Assembly: GCF_003710825.1 (NCBI RefSeq) | Contig: NZ_RHHQ01000012.1 | Coordinates: forward strand, 558,001 to 622,000 | Direction of reading: 5' to 3' | Length of the DNA: 64,000 nucleotides | Origin: Brevibacillus fluminis | GTDB lineage: Bacteria; Bacillota; Bacilli; Brevibacillales; Brevibacillaceae | Shown here: piece by piece, positions 6,978 to 16,249 of the stretch | How the letters are laid out: the number at the start of each line of letters is the position of its first letter | Position numbering within the stretch: the first letter of the stretch is position 1 | Notes under the pieces: generated by a model | What the model was told of the DNA's origin: nothing | The model's input: the letters and a program-made list of their open reading frames with translations, nothing else | Database searches by the model: none | Translations under genes and position numbers: made by a program

Positions 6978-9446
6978 GTGGGGAACAGTGAAGGCAGTAC
7001 GAGGAGTCTGCATGGACTGATCGATCTATGGACGGCGATCAAACCGCTGTCGACGATCGCGAGCGCGATGAATACAGGGGCGCATCCCGATGATGAGCAC
7101 AGCGCGATGCTCGCGTATCTTTCATTAGGAAAAGGTGTGAGCACGTCGAGTATCATAGCGACGCGCGGGGAAGGCGGTCAAAACGAGATCGGCTGCGAGC
7201 TGGGCAATGCGCTCGGGATCATTCGCACGAGAGAGCTGGAGGAAGCATCCAAAGCGTGCAACGTGACGCTTGGGGTCTTGAGCGAGTCACCGGGTGACGC
7301 GATCCATGATTTCGGCTTTTCCAAAAGCGCGGATGAGACGTTTCGGAAATGGGGGGAAACCGTCGTCTACGAACGGCTCATCCGCAAAATCAGAGAGCTT
7401 CGCCCCGATGTCGTCATCCAAACGTTTTTGAATGAACCGACCACGCACGGGCACCACCGGGCGATTGCGATCTTGACGAGCCGCGCTTTTACGGATGCCG
7501 CCGATCCGCTCGTGTTTCCCGAGCATGAGGAGAAAGGGCTCAAACCGTGGCAAATCAAAAAGCTTTATTCCCCCGCGGATGCTGACGATTACCATGTGGC
7601 CGTCCCTGTAGGGGATTACGATCAGACATATGGAGCATCTTATCTCCAGCTGGGAGAAGACGCCCGCTTCATGCACAAAAGTCAGGGGATGGGGGTTCAT
7701 TACGATGAAGGGCCTACCTCCAACTACTATAAGCTGGAATCATCGATTCACCCTGTAAAAGACCGGGAGCCGGATTATTTCGACGGAATCGCTTTTACGT
7801 TTGAAGATCTGGCATTGGAGATTGCGGCACTGCATCAGCAGCCAGCCGTGATCAAATCGCTTCTGCGACTTCATGCGGATGCGGCGGAAGTGCTCGCGGC
7901 TTATCCGCGGTTCGCACAGGTTGCGTTCCGCGTTCACCAGATGAAAGCCACGCTTGCGGATGCGATCGAGGTAGTCCGGCAATCCGGTTTGACGGAGGAG
8001 GCAAAGGTCGATGTCCTGCACAGGCTGTCCGTAAAGGAAGCGCAGCTGAACAGAGCGAGCAGGGAGGCACTGTCACTCGTCGTTAAGCTGAAGCCGGAGT
8101 CGGGCGAGCTGGTCGCGGGTCAGACGACGCGCATGGCGGTCACGGTGTACAACGGTGGTTCGATCGATGTGCTCGATCTCAAGCTACGCTTGCAGCTGCC
8201 GGAAGATTGGCGGTCGGAACCGCTAACAGAGGTCCACATCCCCAAATTGGGCTACAACCAGACGGGAAGTGCGACATTTGAAGTGATGGTTCCCGCAGCT
8301 GCCAACGAATTCCGGCCGTACGAGCCGCCAGCTGCTGTCGCGGTGGTCCAGTATGCCGCATTCGGTACCGAGAGCTTCATCCGCGTTGCACCTGACATGC
8401 AGGTGGCCGTTCTGCCAGCCTACTCCTTGACGCCGAGCCCCGCTGCCACGATTCTCAACACGCTGCACGCCTCTGAGGAGATCGATGTCAAGGTAGCTGT
8501 AAAAAACTACCGTTCCGATCCGTCGCGAACGGTGATCACGCTTGACGTTCCCAACGGCTGGAGCGTAGAGCCTGCCACATGTGAGCTGTCGTTTTCCTTC
8601 CAGGATGAAACCAAATCGGCAGCGTTCACGGTAAGGCCGGGTTCAACCGTCGAAAACGGTCAGTACATGATTCGGCCGATCGCCCGTCTGACGGATGGAA
8701 CGATCGTGAGCGACAAGGATGTACGGGTGATCGAGTACCCGCACATTCGCCGGACGTATCATATTCAACCGGCCCAATTGACGATCCAGGCATTCGATTT
8801 GCGCATTCCGCACAACCAGCGAGTTGGCTACGTGTCGAGCGGTTTTGACAACATCGACCGCTATTTGCGCCAGATTGGCGTCAATTGCGTCAATCTCGAA
8901 GTGAACGAAATCCAGTACGGCGATTTGAGCCAGTATGATACGATCGTGCTGGGCATACGGGCATACGGCTTTTTGCGCGAGCTCACCTGCTGCAATCAAC
9001 GGCTCATGCAATATGTAGAGAACGGTGGCAACCTAGTCGTCCAGTACCACAAGCCGGAAGACAAGTGGAAAAAGGAGCTGGCGCCCTATCCGATCGTCTT
9101 GGGCGAATCGTTGATCGACTGGCGGGTGACCGATGAGAATTCGCCGATCACCGTGCTCGCACCCGATCATCCGGTGTTCCATACGCCAAATCTGATCACC
9201 GCCGACGACTGGCGAAATTGGGTGCACGAGCGTTCGATCTACAATCCGGCCCGATGGGGCAGTGAATATTGTGAGCTGATCGCCACCAGCGATCCGGGAG
9301 AGCCGGAATTCCGCGGGATTTTTCTCACCGCGCCGTATGGGAAAGGAACCTATACTTACAGCTCCTTGGCCTGGTTCCGCGAAATTCCCGCTTTGGTACC
9401 GGGGGCGATCCGCATGTTCGTCAATATGATCAGTTTAAAACGATAA
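6978..9446 (+). CDS. Large multidomain PIG-L (LmbE) family deacetylase
   Basis: An 822-residue protein. Residues 30-250 are a PIG-L zinc deacetylase domain with the metal and catalytic motif AHPDDE (35-40) and a histidine-rich segment THGHHRA near residue 157. Known members remove N-acetyl groups from GlcNAc conjugates. The middle (about 370-600) has one or two beta-sandwich domains of the NEW3 type, with a ligand-binding look. The C-terminal 200 residues resemble a class I amidotransferase-like/ThuA-like fold (YDTIVLGIRAYG, GGNLVVQYHKPED) without a clear catalytic cysteine. No signal peptide is seen, so it probably acts inside the cell after import. GTG start with AAGGAGGA seven bases upstream. 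Confidence 0.85.
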   Translation: MGNSEGSTRSLHGLIDLWTAIKPLSTIASAMNTGAHPDDEHSAMLAYLSLGKGVSTSSIIATRGEGGQNEIGCELGNALGIIRTRELEEASKACNVTLGVLSESPGDAIHDFGFSKSADETFRKWGETVVYERLIRKIRELRPDVVIQTFLNEPTTHGHHRAIAILTSRAFTDAADPLVFPEHEEKGLKPWQIKKLYSPADADDYHVAVPVGDYDQTYGASYLQLGEDARFMHKSQGMGVHYDEGPTSNYYKLESSIHPVKDREPDYFDGIAFTFEDLALEIAALHQQPAVIKSLLRLHADAAEVLAAYPRFAQVAFRVHQMKATLADAIEVVRQSGLTEEAKVDVLHRLSVKEAQLNRASREALSLVVKLKPESGELVAGQTTRMAVTVYNGGSIDVLDLKLRLQLPEDWRSEPLTEVHIPKLGYNQTGSATFEVMVPAAANEFRPYEPPAAVAVVQYAAFGTESFIRVAPDMQVAVLPAYSLTPSPAATILNTLHASEEIDVKVAVKNYRSDPSRTVITLDVPNGWSVEPATCELSFSFQDETKSAAFTVRPGSTVENGQYMIRPIARLTDGTIVSDKDVRVIEYPHIRRTYHIQPAQLTIQAFDLRIPHNQRVGYVSSGFDNIDRYLRQIGVNCVNLEVNEIQYGDLSQYDTIVLGIRAYGFLRELTCCNQRLMQYVENGGNLVVQYHKPEDKWKKELAPYPIVLGESLIDWRVTDENSPITVLAPDHPVFHTPNLITADDWRNWVHERSIYNPARWGSEYCELIATSDPGEPEFRGIFLTAPYGKGTYTYSSLAWFREIPALVPGAIRMFVNMISLKR

Positions 9447-9483
9447 AGCCGTAGGGCCAATCAGTCGGGAAGGAGTGGAAACG

Positions 9484-10992
9484 ATGAAAGGTAAAGAGCA
9501 AATATTCCAGCAGGAGGGGGAGCGGTTTCCTGGGAAAACCTACACGGAAGCCGTGCTCGCTCCGGCGTTCAACGAGGCGAAGGTTCATCTGCTCGGGCCG
9601 ATGATGGCCATTAACAAAGCGCATCTGATCATGCTTCGCGAAACGGAGCTGCTGCATGAAAACGAAGCGCAAGCGATTGCACGGGCCATTCATTCGCTTG
9701 ATGTGGAGGCGCTGCGTCAGGCGGTGTATACCGGCCAATTCGAGGATCTGTTTTTTCAGGTGGAAGACGAACTGCTGAAAGCGGCCGGCGACATTGCCGG
9801 CAATCTGCATTTGGCCCGCAGCCGCAACGATATGGGTGTTACGATCTACCGCATGGTGCTGCGTGAAAAACTGCTTGTCGCGCTAAACTCCGCGCTATTG
9901 CTCAAGGAGCAGCTGCTCGCGTTTGCAGAGGAACACGCGGAGACAGTGATGATCGGCTACACGCACACCCAACAGGCGCAGCCGACTACGATGGCACACT
10001 ACATCATCGCTGTTGTCGATTCGCTTAGCCGCGACATCGAGCGATTGACCAACGCTTACCGAACCTGCAATCACAGCAGCATGGGGGCGGCTGCACTGAC
10101 GACATCCGGCTTTGCGATCAGCCGGGAGCGTATGGCGGAGCTGCTTGCTTTTGACGGGTTGGTGGAAAACTCTTATGATGCGATCGGCGGTGCCGATTAT
10201 TTGGGCGAAGCGGCGTCAGCGACGCAATTGGCTGCGATCAATCTCGGGCGGACCGTGCAAGACTTTTTGACATGGTGCACGGCCGAGTTCGCCGTTGTAA
10301 AAGTGGCGAGCCCCTATGTGCAAATCAGCTCGATCATGCCGCAAAAACGCAATCCCGTCTCGTTCGAGCATATGCGCTCCCTGCTGTCCAGCGCGGTGGG
10401 AAATGCGGGAACTGTACTTACTATGATGCACAATACGCCATTTGGTGATATCGTGGATACAGAAGATGACATGCAGCCATACGTATGGCGGAGCCTTTCC
10501 GTTCTGGAGCAGATGTACCGCTTGCTGGCATGCGTGATCGGCACACTGGAGGTCAACCGCGAAGGCTTGCTGGAGCGGGCAAAAGGCAGCTTTGCCACCG
10601 TGACGGAGCTGGCAGATACCCTGGTGCGGACGGATGGGCTTTCGTTCCGCAATGCCCATCACATCGTCAGCCATGTCGTGAAGGCATCGGTCGCCCAAGG
10701 AATCAGCGCGAACCAGATCAGCCTTGCCATGGTCAACGACGCTGCACAGGCTGTGCTCGGCCACGATCTCAAGCTGACGGAAGCACAGCTGTCCCAGGCA
10801 CTCGATCCCGTTCATTTCGTCGCAATCCGCTCGCTACCGGGCGGCCCCAGTGCGAAAGAGATGAACCGTATGATCGCCGTGAGAAAACAAAAGCTCGCCA
10901 GCGAGCGCACCGATTGGGAAGAGCGGGTAAGTACCAACGCGGCTGCACTCCGTTTACTGGACGACACTATGGCCGAATGGAGTGGCGCGTAA
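9484..10992 (+). CDS. Fumarase/argininosuccinate-lyase superfamily lyase
   Basis: A 502-residue lyase with ArgH-like motifs: LARSRNDMGVTIYRM, YTHTQQAQPTTMAHY and the superfamily signature SSIMPQKRNP (about residues 281-291), which holds the catalytic serine loop. Members cleave C-N or C-O bonds by beta-elimination and release fumarate. True argininosuccinate lyases usually read GSSIMPQKKNPD and SRNDQ; the differences here, and the absence of argG nearby, argue for another substrate. The start is ATG 9484, eight bases after AAGGAG. Its stop overlaps the start of the kinase gene (TAATG). In context I infer removal of a dicarboxylate (malyl or succinyl) group from an amino-sugar conjugate. Confidence 0.85.
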   Translation: MKGKEQIFQQEGERFPGKTYTEAVLAPAFNEAKVHLLGPMMAINKAHLIMLRETELLHENEAQAIARAIHSLDVEALRQAVYTGQFEDLFFQVEDELLKAAGDIAGNLHLARSRNDMGVTIYRMVLREKLLVALNSALLLKEQLLAFAEEHAETVMIGYTHTQQAQPTTMAHYIIAVVDSLSRDIERLTNAYRTCNHSSMGAAALTTSGFAISRERMAELLAFDGLVENSYDAIGGADYLGEAASATQLAAINLGRTVQDFLTWCTAEFAVVKVASPYVQISSIMPQKRNPVSFEHMRSLLSSAVGNAGTVLTMMHNTPFGDIVDTEDDMQPYVWRSLSVLEQMYRLLACVIGTLEVNREGLLERAKGSFATVTELADTLVRTDGLSFRNAHHIVSHVVKASVAQGISANQISLAMVNDAAQAVLGHDLKLTEAQLSQALDPVHFVAIRSLPGGPSAKEMNRMIAVRKQKLASERTDWEERVSTNAAALRLLDDTMAEWSGA

Positions 10993-11981
10993 TGGCCCGC
11001 ATCCAGATTCCGCTTTTGGCAGTGGACGGCGGTGGAACCAAATGTCTAGCCGTCTTTGCGGAAGCGGACCGCTCGTTGCTCGGGACAGGACGGGCAGGTT
11101 CCTGCAACTACCAAGGAATCGGTGAGGCGGCTGCCAAACAGGAAGTCATCAAAGCTATTCGGGCTGCGATGCAAGAGGTGTGTCAGCGAAAGGGAATCGT
11201 AGCCGGACAGGCGGAATGGGAAGTCGCGTGTGCCGTCTTCGGTCTGGCTGGCCTTGATACCGGACGCGACCGCGAGATTATCCAGCAGATGGTGGCAGCG
11301 GCACTGAGCGAGCTTTCCATTCAGGTGAACGATCTGATCGTGGAGAACGATGGGTTCGCTGCCCTGCTGGGAGCAACAAAAGGAGGAGCTGGTATCTTAG
11401 TGATCGCGGGCACGGGCTCCATCGCCTACGGCATTAATGGGGCTGGCACCACAGCGAGAGCCGGCGGGTGGGGACACCGTGTCGGCGACGAAGGGAGCGG
11501 CTACTGGATCGGCAAACAGGCCGTTCAGGAAGTACTGCGCGCCGCAGACGGCCGATCGGGCGTGACGCAGTTGACTGGTCTGCTCCTGACACACCTTGGT
11601 CTCGATCATGTCGAGGCGCTTTTCAACTGGGCGTACAGCCCTGATTTTTCCGTAGAAAAAACGGCTGATCTCTCCCCGCTCGTCTCGCTCGCGGCAGAAG
11701 CGGGCGACATCGCAGCCGTGCGGATTTTGCAAAAAGCGAGCGAGGAGCTGGCGTTGGCTGCCCAGTCGGTCATCACAAAGCTTGCGCTCGGCGAGGTGCC
11801 ATTCACCATGATTTTGCAGGGCGGCGTGCTGCAAAAGCACGACTTGCTGCGGGGAATGGTCGTGGAACAAATCAAAAGCATCGCGCCAAAAGTCCAGATC
11901 GATATGGAGAATCATGAGCCGATTGACGGTGTCATTGCAAAAGGCTTGGCCTATCTCGAAAAGCGCGCACAGGCGCAATAG
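10992..11981 (+). CDS. BadF/BadG-type N-acetylglucosamine kinase-like ATPase
   Basis: A 329-residue ASKHA-fold kinase with the phosphate-1 motif LLAVDGGGTKCLAVF at the N-terminus, a second phosphate loop GILVIAGTGSIAYGI and the adenosine motif around GGWGHRVGDEGSGYWIG. The family includes GlcNAc and glucosamine kinases. It starts at the ATG that overlaps the lyase stop codon, showing translational coupling. In this operon it would trap the amino sugar freed by the deacetylases and the lyase as a phosphate. Confidence 0.88.
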   Translation: MARIQIPLLAVDGGGTKCLAVFAEADRSLLGTGRAGSCNYQGIGEAAAKQEVIKAIRAAMQEVCQRKGIVAGQAEWEVACAVFGLAGLDTGRDREIIQQMVAAALSELSIQVNDLIVENDGFAALLGATKGGAGILVIAGTGSIAYGINGAGTTARAGGWGHRVGDEGSGYWIGKQAVQEVLRAADGRSGVTQLTGLLLTHLGLDHVEALFNWAYSPDFSVEKTADLSPLVSLAAEAGDIAAVRILQKASEELALAAQSVITKLALGEVPFTMILQGGVLQKHDLLRGMVVEQIKSIAPKVQIDMENHEPIDGVIAKGLAYLEKRAQAQ

Positions 11982-11996
11982 CTTGAGGTGTATGAA

Positions 11997-12725
11997 ATGA
12001 AACGGTTGCTGTTTATTTTTCCCCATCCTGACGACGAATCGTTTGCCTGCGCCGGAACAATGGCCAAGTACCATGAAGCCGGGCATGAGATTTTATTGAT
12101 TTGCGCTACGTTCGGCTGCAAAGGAAAGCCGGGCGGCTTCACCTTTACGTGTAGGGAAGAGCTGGCAAACCACCGCAAGCAGGAGCTGCTACAGGCGGCA
12201 CGTGTGCTCGGCGTGAACGAAACAATCTTTTTCGGCTATCCAGACGGAGGGCTTGCCGAGGTGGACGTAGCGGAGCTCACCGCGCGTATCCGCGCTTATC
12301 TACTCGAGCTCAAGCCGGACATCATCGTGACGTTTCCACCGGATGGCGTCACGGGTCACCCGGATCATATCGCTCTCTCCCGCGCGACGGAACAAGCCGT
12401 TTTGCAGGTGGAGCAGACGAAACCATGCGATTTTTACTACGTCTCCATCCCGAAATATTACGACCATTGCGCAGATCAAGGTCCCAAACCGGCCGTTCCG
12501 ATCACCGGCAAGGTTGACGTTTCCCGTTATCGGGAGCAAAAAGCGGAGGCGCTGCGCGCACACGAAAGCCAGATCTACTCGGTCAATCGCGCCTATCCGG
12601 GCGTGATGCAGGGGGATATCGGCGTCATCTGCCACTATGAATACTATACGCTCATACGCTCCCACGGTGAGCCGATCGAACCGAAACCGTGCGGCGGGGA
12701 GATTCCGGTCATCGAACTGGTCTAA
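11997..12725 (+). CDS. Small PIG-L family deacetylase (BshB-like)
   Basis: A 242-residue single-domain zinc deacetylase. HPDDE (residues 10-14) and HPDH (121-124) supply the metal ligands and general base. The architecture is that of BshB and other GlcNAc-conjugate deacetylases. ATG 11997 is preceded by TTGAGGTG at seven bases; an upstream GTG at 11988 is part of that ribosome site. It is the last gene of the operon, closed by the strong terminator at 12745. Whether it makes bacillithiol precursor or works on the imported substrate cannot be decided from sequence; the operon favours the second. Confidence 0.87.
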   Translation: MKRLLFIFPHPDDESFACAGTMAKYHEAGHEILLICATFGCKGKPGGFTFTCREELANHRKQELLQAARVLGVNETIFFGYPDGGLAEVDVAELTARIRAYLLELKPDIIVTFPPDGVTGHPDHIALSRATEQAVLQVEQTKPCDFYYVSIPKYYDHCADQGPKPAVPITGKVDVSRYREQKAEALRAHESQIYSVNRAYPGVMQGDIGVICHYEYYTLIRSHGEPIEPKPCGGEIPVIELV

Positions 12726-12744
12726 ACCGATTTGAAGGTTACTG

Positions 12745-12790
12745 CCACCTGCAGCCCTTTTTCACAAAGGGAAGCAGGTGGTATTTTATT
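12745..12790 (+). terminator. Terminator of the ABC/PIG-L operon
   Basis: CCACCTGC (12745-12752) pairs with GCAGGTGG (12774-12781), with an inner CCCTTT/AAAGGG helix, followed by TATTTTATTT. Confidence 0.85.
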
Positions 12791-12869
12791 TGCTTGCATG
12801 CGAACCCGTCGCTGGAGAAGGTGGATTGATTTCCGATGGAGAAAAATGGATAGTGGGGAGGTGTGGGCC

Positions 12870-14480
12870 ATGTACAGACTCATACTCGTGGACGATGAAG
12901 AAGACGTCCGTCAAGGCGTCTGCGCAGAAATCGATTGGGAGGCCTGCGGATTTCAGATCGTCGGCACGGCGGAGAACGGCAAAGAGGCGACGGAATTGAT
13001 CGAACGGCTGCTTCCGGATTTGGTGGTCACCGACATCAAGATGCCTTTCATGGACGGGCTTCAGCTGGCCGAATGGGTTAAAGCGCACGATCCGACCACC
13101 AGAGTCATCATATTAACCGGATTCGACGAATTCGAGTATGCGCAAAAAGCGATCAAGCTGCAGATCGATGAATATGTGCTCAAGCCCTTTTCCACGAGTG
13201 AGCTGATCGACGTGCTGGAAAAGGTAAAGGAGCAGATGGACGCGGAAGCGAACCAAAAGAAAAACGTCGAGCTGCTTTTGGAAAATTACCGCCGCAGCTT
13301 GCCGATTTTGCGTGAGGCGTTTCTGTCATCCTTGGTCACGCGCAAGCTGATGTGGGACGAAGTGTACGAAAAGGCAGCGCGCTACGATATCCAGCTGCAT
13401 ACGGGCCCTTATACCGCGGCCGTCATCTCGCTTGATCACAGCGAAAAGCGGGACGACGAGATGCCGTTGTTTGCGGTGAAAAACATCGCGGAAGAAGAAA
13501 TGAACGAGAAAGCAGCGGGAATCGTCTTTTTGCATGATGACGCGGTGGTTCTCCTATTTTCCTTTGCGCAGCAAAGCAATGGTGAAAACAGCGGGATGCA
13601 GCGAATCGTGTCGTTTCTTGAACAAATACGTCAGAATATTTCGAAATATACAGGGTATTCCGTTTCGGTTGGGGTCGGTTCGCTCGCACACGACCTGGCT
13701 GCAATCAGTGATTCTTACGAAGGCGCTCGGTATGCGCTCGATTACCGCACGCTGCTCGGCATGAATCGTGTGATCTGCATCGATGATCTCGAACGCCGCG
13801 CGCTTGATCGACTTCACTTTGATGAGCGGATGGAAGTCGAGATTGTACGCTGCATCAAGCTGGGGACGATCGACGAGATGCACACATGCGTAGAGCGAAT
13901 GTTTGCCGATATTGCGGATCAGCAAGCATCGATCCGTGATTTTCAGCTGTTTTTGCTGGAATGCATGACCACGATCGTGAAGGCAGCGCGAAGCGCGGGG
14001 GTGGAAGCGGATTTGGTATGGGAAGAGAAAACTCCGTTATTCGCCCCGATCCAGCAATTTCGCCAGCTGCAGGAAGCAAAAGACTGGATCATCGGCATCT
14101 GCACCCATATCATGGGCGCGATTGCGGCTGGCCGGCAAACCGGCTACAAACAGCTGGTGGAGCAGGCGCGACTGTACACGCGGGCGCATTTTCACGATCC
14201 GGAGCTGTCGATCCAGAAAGTTTGCCAGGAGCTGCACATTAGCACCGGGTATTTCAGCAGCATTTTTAAAAGAGAGACCAAGCAGACGTACGGCGGTTAT
14301 CTGCTGCAGCTGCGAATGGAAATGGCCCAGGAATATTTGCGCACGACCGATTGGAAAACGTTTGAGATCGCCGAAAAAGTCGGGTATCCCGATTCCAACT
14401 ACTTCAGCTTTTGCTTTCGCAAACATGTCGGGATGACGCCGAAAGACTACCGCAACGGCGCTAGAGGCGTGCAGCCATGA
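12870..14480 (+). CDS. YesN-type response regulator (receiver + AraC HTH)
   Basis: A 536-residue transcription factor. The receiver domain (1-120) has the acidic pair in LVDDEED and the phosphoacceptor Asp55 in VVTDIKMP. A central region of about 280 residues has no named domain, and a C-terminal AraC-type double helix-turn-helix carries SIQKVCQELHISTGYFSSIF and the closing FRKHVGMTPKDYR. The ATG at 12870 follows GGGGAGGTG. Its last four bases overlap the kinase gene (ATGA). It probably activates the mglBAC sugar-uptake operon just downstream. Confidence 0.92.
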   Translation: MYRLILVDDEEDVRQGVCAEIDWEACGFQIVGTAENGKEATELIERLLPDLVVTDIKMPFMDGLQLAEWVKAHDPTTRVIILTGFDEFEYAQKAIKLQIDEYVLKPFSTSELIDVLEKVKEQMDAEANQKKNVELLLENYRRSLPILREAFLSSLVTRKLMWDEVYEKAARYDIQLHTGPYTAAVISLDHSEKRDDEMPLFAVKNIAEEEMNEKAAGIVFLHDDAVVLLFSFAQQSNGENSGMQRIVSFLEQIRQNISKYTGYSVSVGVGSLAHDLAAISDSYEGARYALDYRTLLGMNRVICIDDLERRALDRLHFDERMEVEIVRCIKLGTIDEMHTCVERMFADIADQQASIRDFQLFLLECMTTIVKAARSAGVEADLVWEEKTPLFAPIQQFRQLQEAKDWIIGICTHIMGAIAAGRQTGYKQLVEQARLYTRAHFHDPELSIQKVCQELHISTGYFSSIFKRETKQTYGGYLLQLRMEMAQEYLRTTDWKTFEIAEKVGYPDSNYFSFCFRKHVGMTPKDYRNGARGVQP

Positions 14481-16249
14481 GTAAGGGGTGGGACCGCGCG
14501 CTTGACCTCTTGCGGATGCGAAGCATCCAGTTCATCATCACGGCCTCGTTCACGTTCGTCACGGTTCTGGTCATGCTGTTTGTCGGGGTGATGCTGTACA
14601 GCAAGTTTTCCCAGACGGCAGAGCAGAATGCGTACTTGTACACCCAGCAGACGATCGAGCAGGTCAGCTACAATCTCGACCGCTATTTGAACGACATGAC
14701 TGGCATTTTCAATCTGGTCGAGGAAAAGGTGGTCCGCAGCCAAAATATACCGGACAACAAGCTGACCGAGCAGCTGGAAACGATCGTGGAGACGCGGGAT
14801 GACATCGTCTCGCTGGCCGTATTCACCCAGCAAGGCGAGCTGATCAGCGGTGTTCCGTCGCAAGCGATGCGCAAAAACACCAAGCTTGTCGAGCAGAGCT
14901 GGTTCGCACTTGCACAGGAAAATCCGAAAAATCTCTCATTCTCACTCCCGCACGTCCAAAATCTGTTCAAAGGGCAGTACCCCTGGGTCGTTTCGATTAG
15001 CAAAAGCGTGACGATCCACAAAGACAACCAGCAAATTCCGGGCGTACTCCTGATGGACGTGAACTTCAAAACGATCGACGATCTGAGCCGGAAGGTCAGC
15101 CTCGGCAAGAAAGGCTACGTTTACATCATCGATCTGGTCGGCAATATCGTCTATCATCCGCAGCAGCAGCTCATCTATGTCGGCTTGAAAAACGAAAACC
15201 GACTGCTCCCCTTACGTTACTCTTACGGCAGCTATCCCGACGATTCCGCAGAAGACAAACGATTGATCACGATCAAAACAATTGACAACATCGGCTGGAA
15301 AATTATCGGCGTCTCCTATATGGACGAGATTGTCACGACCAAGAAAGAGATCAGCGGTTTCATTTTTTGGCTGTTGATTGTGGTCGTCATCATCGTATTG
15401 TTCTTGCTCAGCTATTTGTCGGCGCGCATTTCAAGGCCGATCAAAATGCTCGAGCGATCGATGAAGCAGGTCGAATCCGGCGATTTGACCGTTGCGGCGA
15501 GCGTGAAAGGAAGCCATGAGGTGGAGCAGCTATCCCATCGTTTTAACCTGATGGTCGCGCGCATCCGCCAGCTGATGGATCAGATCATCGAGGAGCAGGA
15601 GGCCAAGCGAAAGAGTGAGCTTGAAGTTCTGCAAGCCCAGATCAATCCGCATTTTCTATACAACACGCTCAACTCGGCCGTACGGATGGCAGGCGTCGGC
15701 AAAAAGGAGGAAGTGATCACGACGATCACTTCGCTGTCCAAATTGTTCCGCTTGTCGCTCGGCAGAGGCAAGCCGATCATCACCGTCGCGGAAGAACTTG
15801 AGCATATCCGGCATTACCTGATCATACAGAAGATGAGGTACAAGCAAAAATTCGAGTATGAGATCGAAGCCGAAGAAGCGGCGCTTGGCTGCCTCACGCT
15901 CAAGCTCTTACTGCAGCCAATTGTGGAAAATTCGATCTACCACGGGATCGAGCAGATGGCAGATCCGGGCTTCATCCACATTCGCGCAGCAATAATAGGG
16001 GAGCGCATTTTGTTCCAGGTGAGCGACAACGGCTTGGGCATGCGCCCTGACGTTTGCGCGCAAATTTTGCAGGGGGAGCATCAGAGCAAAGGGGGATCAG
16101 GGGTTGGCGTCAAGAACATTCATGAGCGTATCCGCCTTTACTACGGGGAGGCATATGGCGTTTCGATTGAAAGCGAAGAAGAGATGGGAACGGTTGTGAG
16201 CATATGGATACCATTCATCGAACCAAAAGGCGAAGAAGAATCAGCATAA
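14477..16249 (+). CDS. YesM/LytS-type sensor histidine kinase
   Basis: A 590-residue membrane kinase. TM1 spans about 20-40, an extracellular Cache-like domain about 45-285, TM2 about 292-314, then HAMP, a His_kinase domain with the phosphorylated His392 in QINPHFLYNTLN, and a HATPase domain ending in SDNGLGM and GVGVKNIHERIRLYYG. It overlaps the regulator gene by 4 bp at its start and the binding-protein gene by 46 bp at its end, so all three products are made together. Its Cache domain may sense sugar through the binding protein rather than directly. Confidence 0.93.
   Translation: MSKGWDRALDLLRMRSIQFIITASFTFVTVLVMLFVGVMLYSKFSQTAEQNAYLYTQQTIEQVSYNLDRYLNDMTGIFNLVEEKVVRSQNIPDNKLTEQLETIVETRDDIVSLAVFTQQGELISGVPSQAMRKNTKLVEQSWFALAQENPKNLSFSLPHVQNLFKGQYPWVVSISKSVTIHKDNQQIPGVLLMDVNFKTIDDLSRKVSLGKKGYVYIIDLVGNIVYHPQQQLIYVGLKNENRLLPLRYSYGSYPDDSAEDKRLITIKTIDNIGWKIIGVSYMDEIVTTKKEISGFIFWLLIVVVIIVLFLLSYLSARISRPIKMLERSMKQVESGDLTVAASVKGSHEVEQLSHRFNLMVARIRQLMDQIIEEQEAKRKSELEVLQAQINPHFLYNTLNSAVRMAGVGKKEEVITTITSLSKLFRLSLGRGKPIITVAEELEHIRHYLIIQKMRYKQKFEYEIEAEEAALGCLTLKLLLQPIVENSIYHGIEQMADPGFIHIRAAIIGERILFQVSDNGLGMRPDVCAQILQGEHQSKGGSGVGVKNIHERIRLYYGEAYGVSIESEEEMGTVVSIWIPFIEPKGEEESA

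Noticed and set aside
9484..10992. Calling the lyase argH (arginine biosynthesis)
   Set aside because: The signature loops differ from true argininosuccinate lyases, argG is absent, and the operon context is transport and amino-sugar catabolism.
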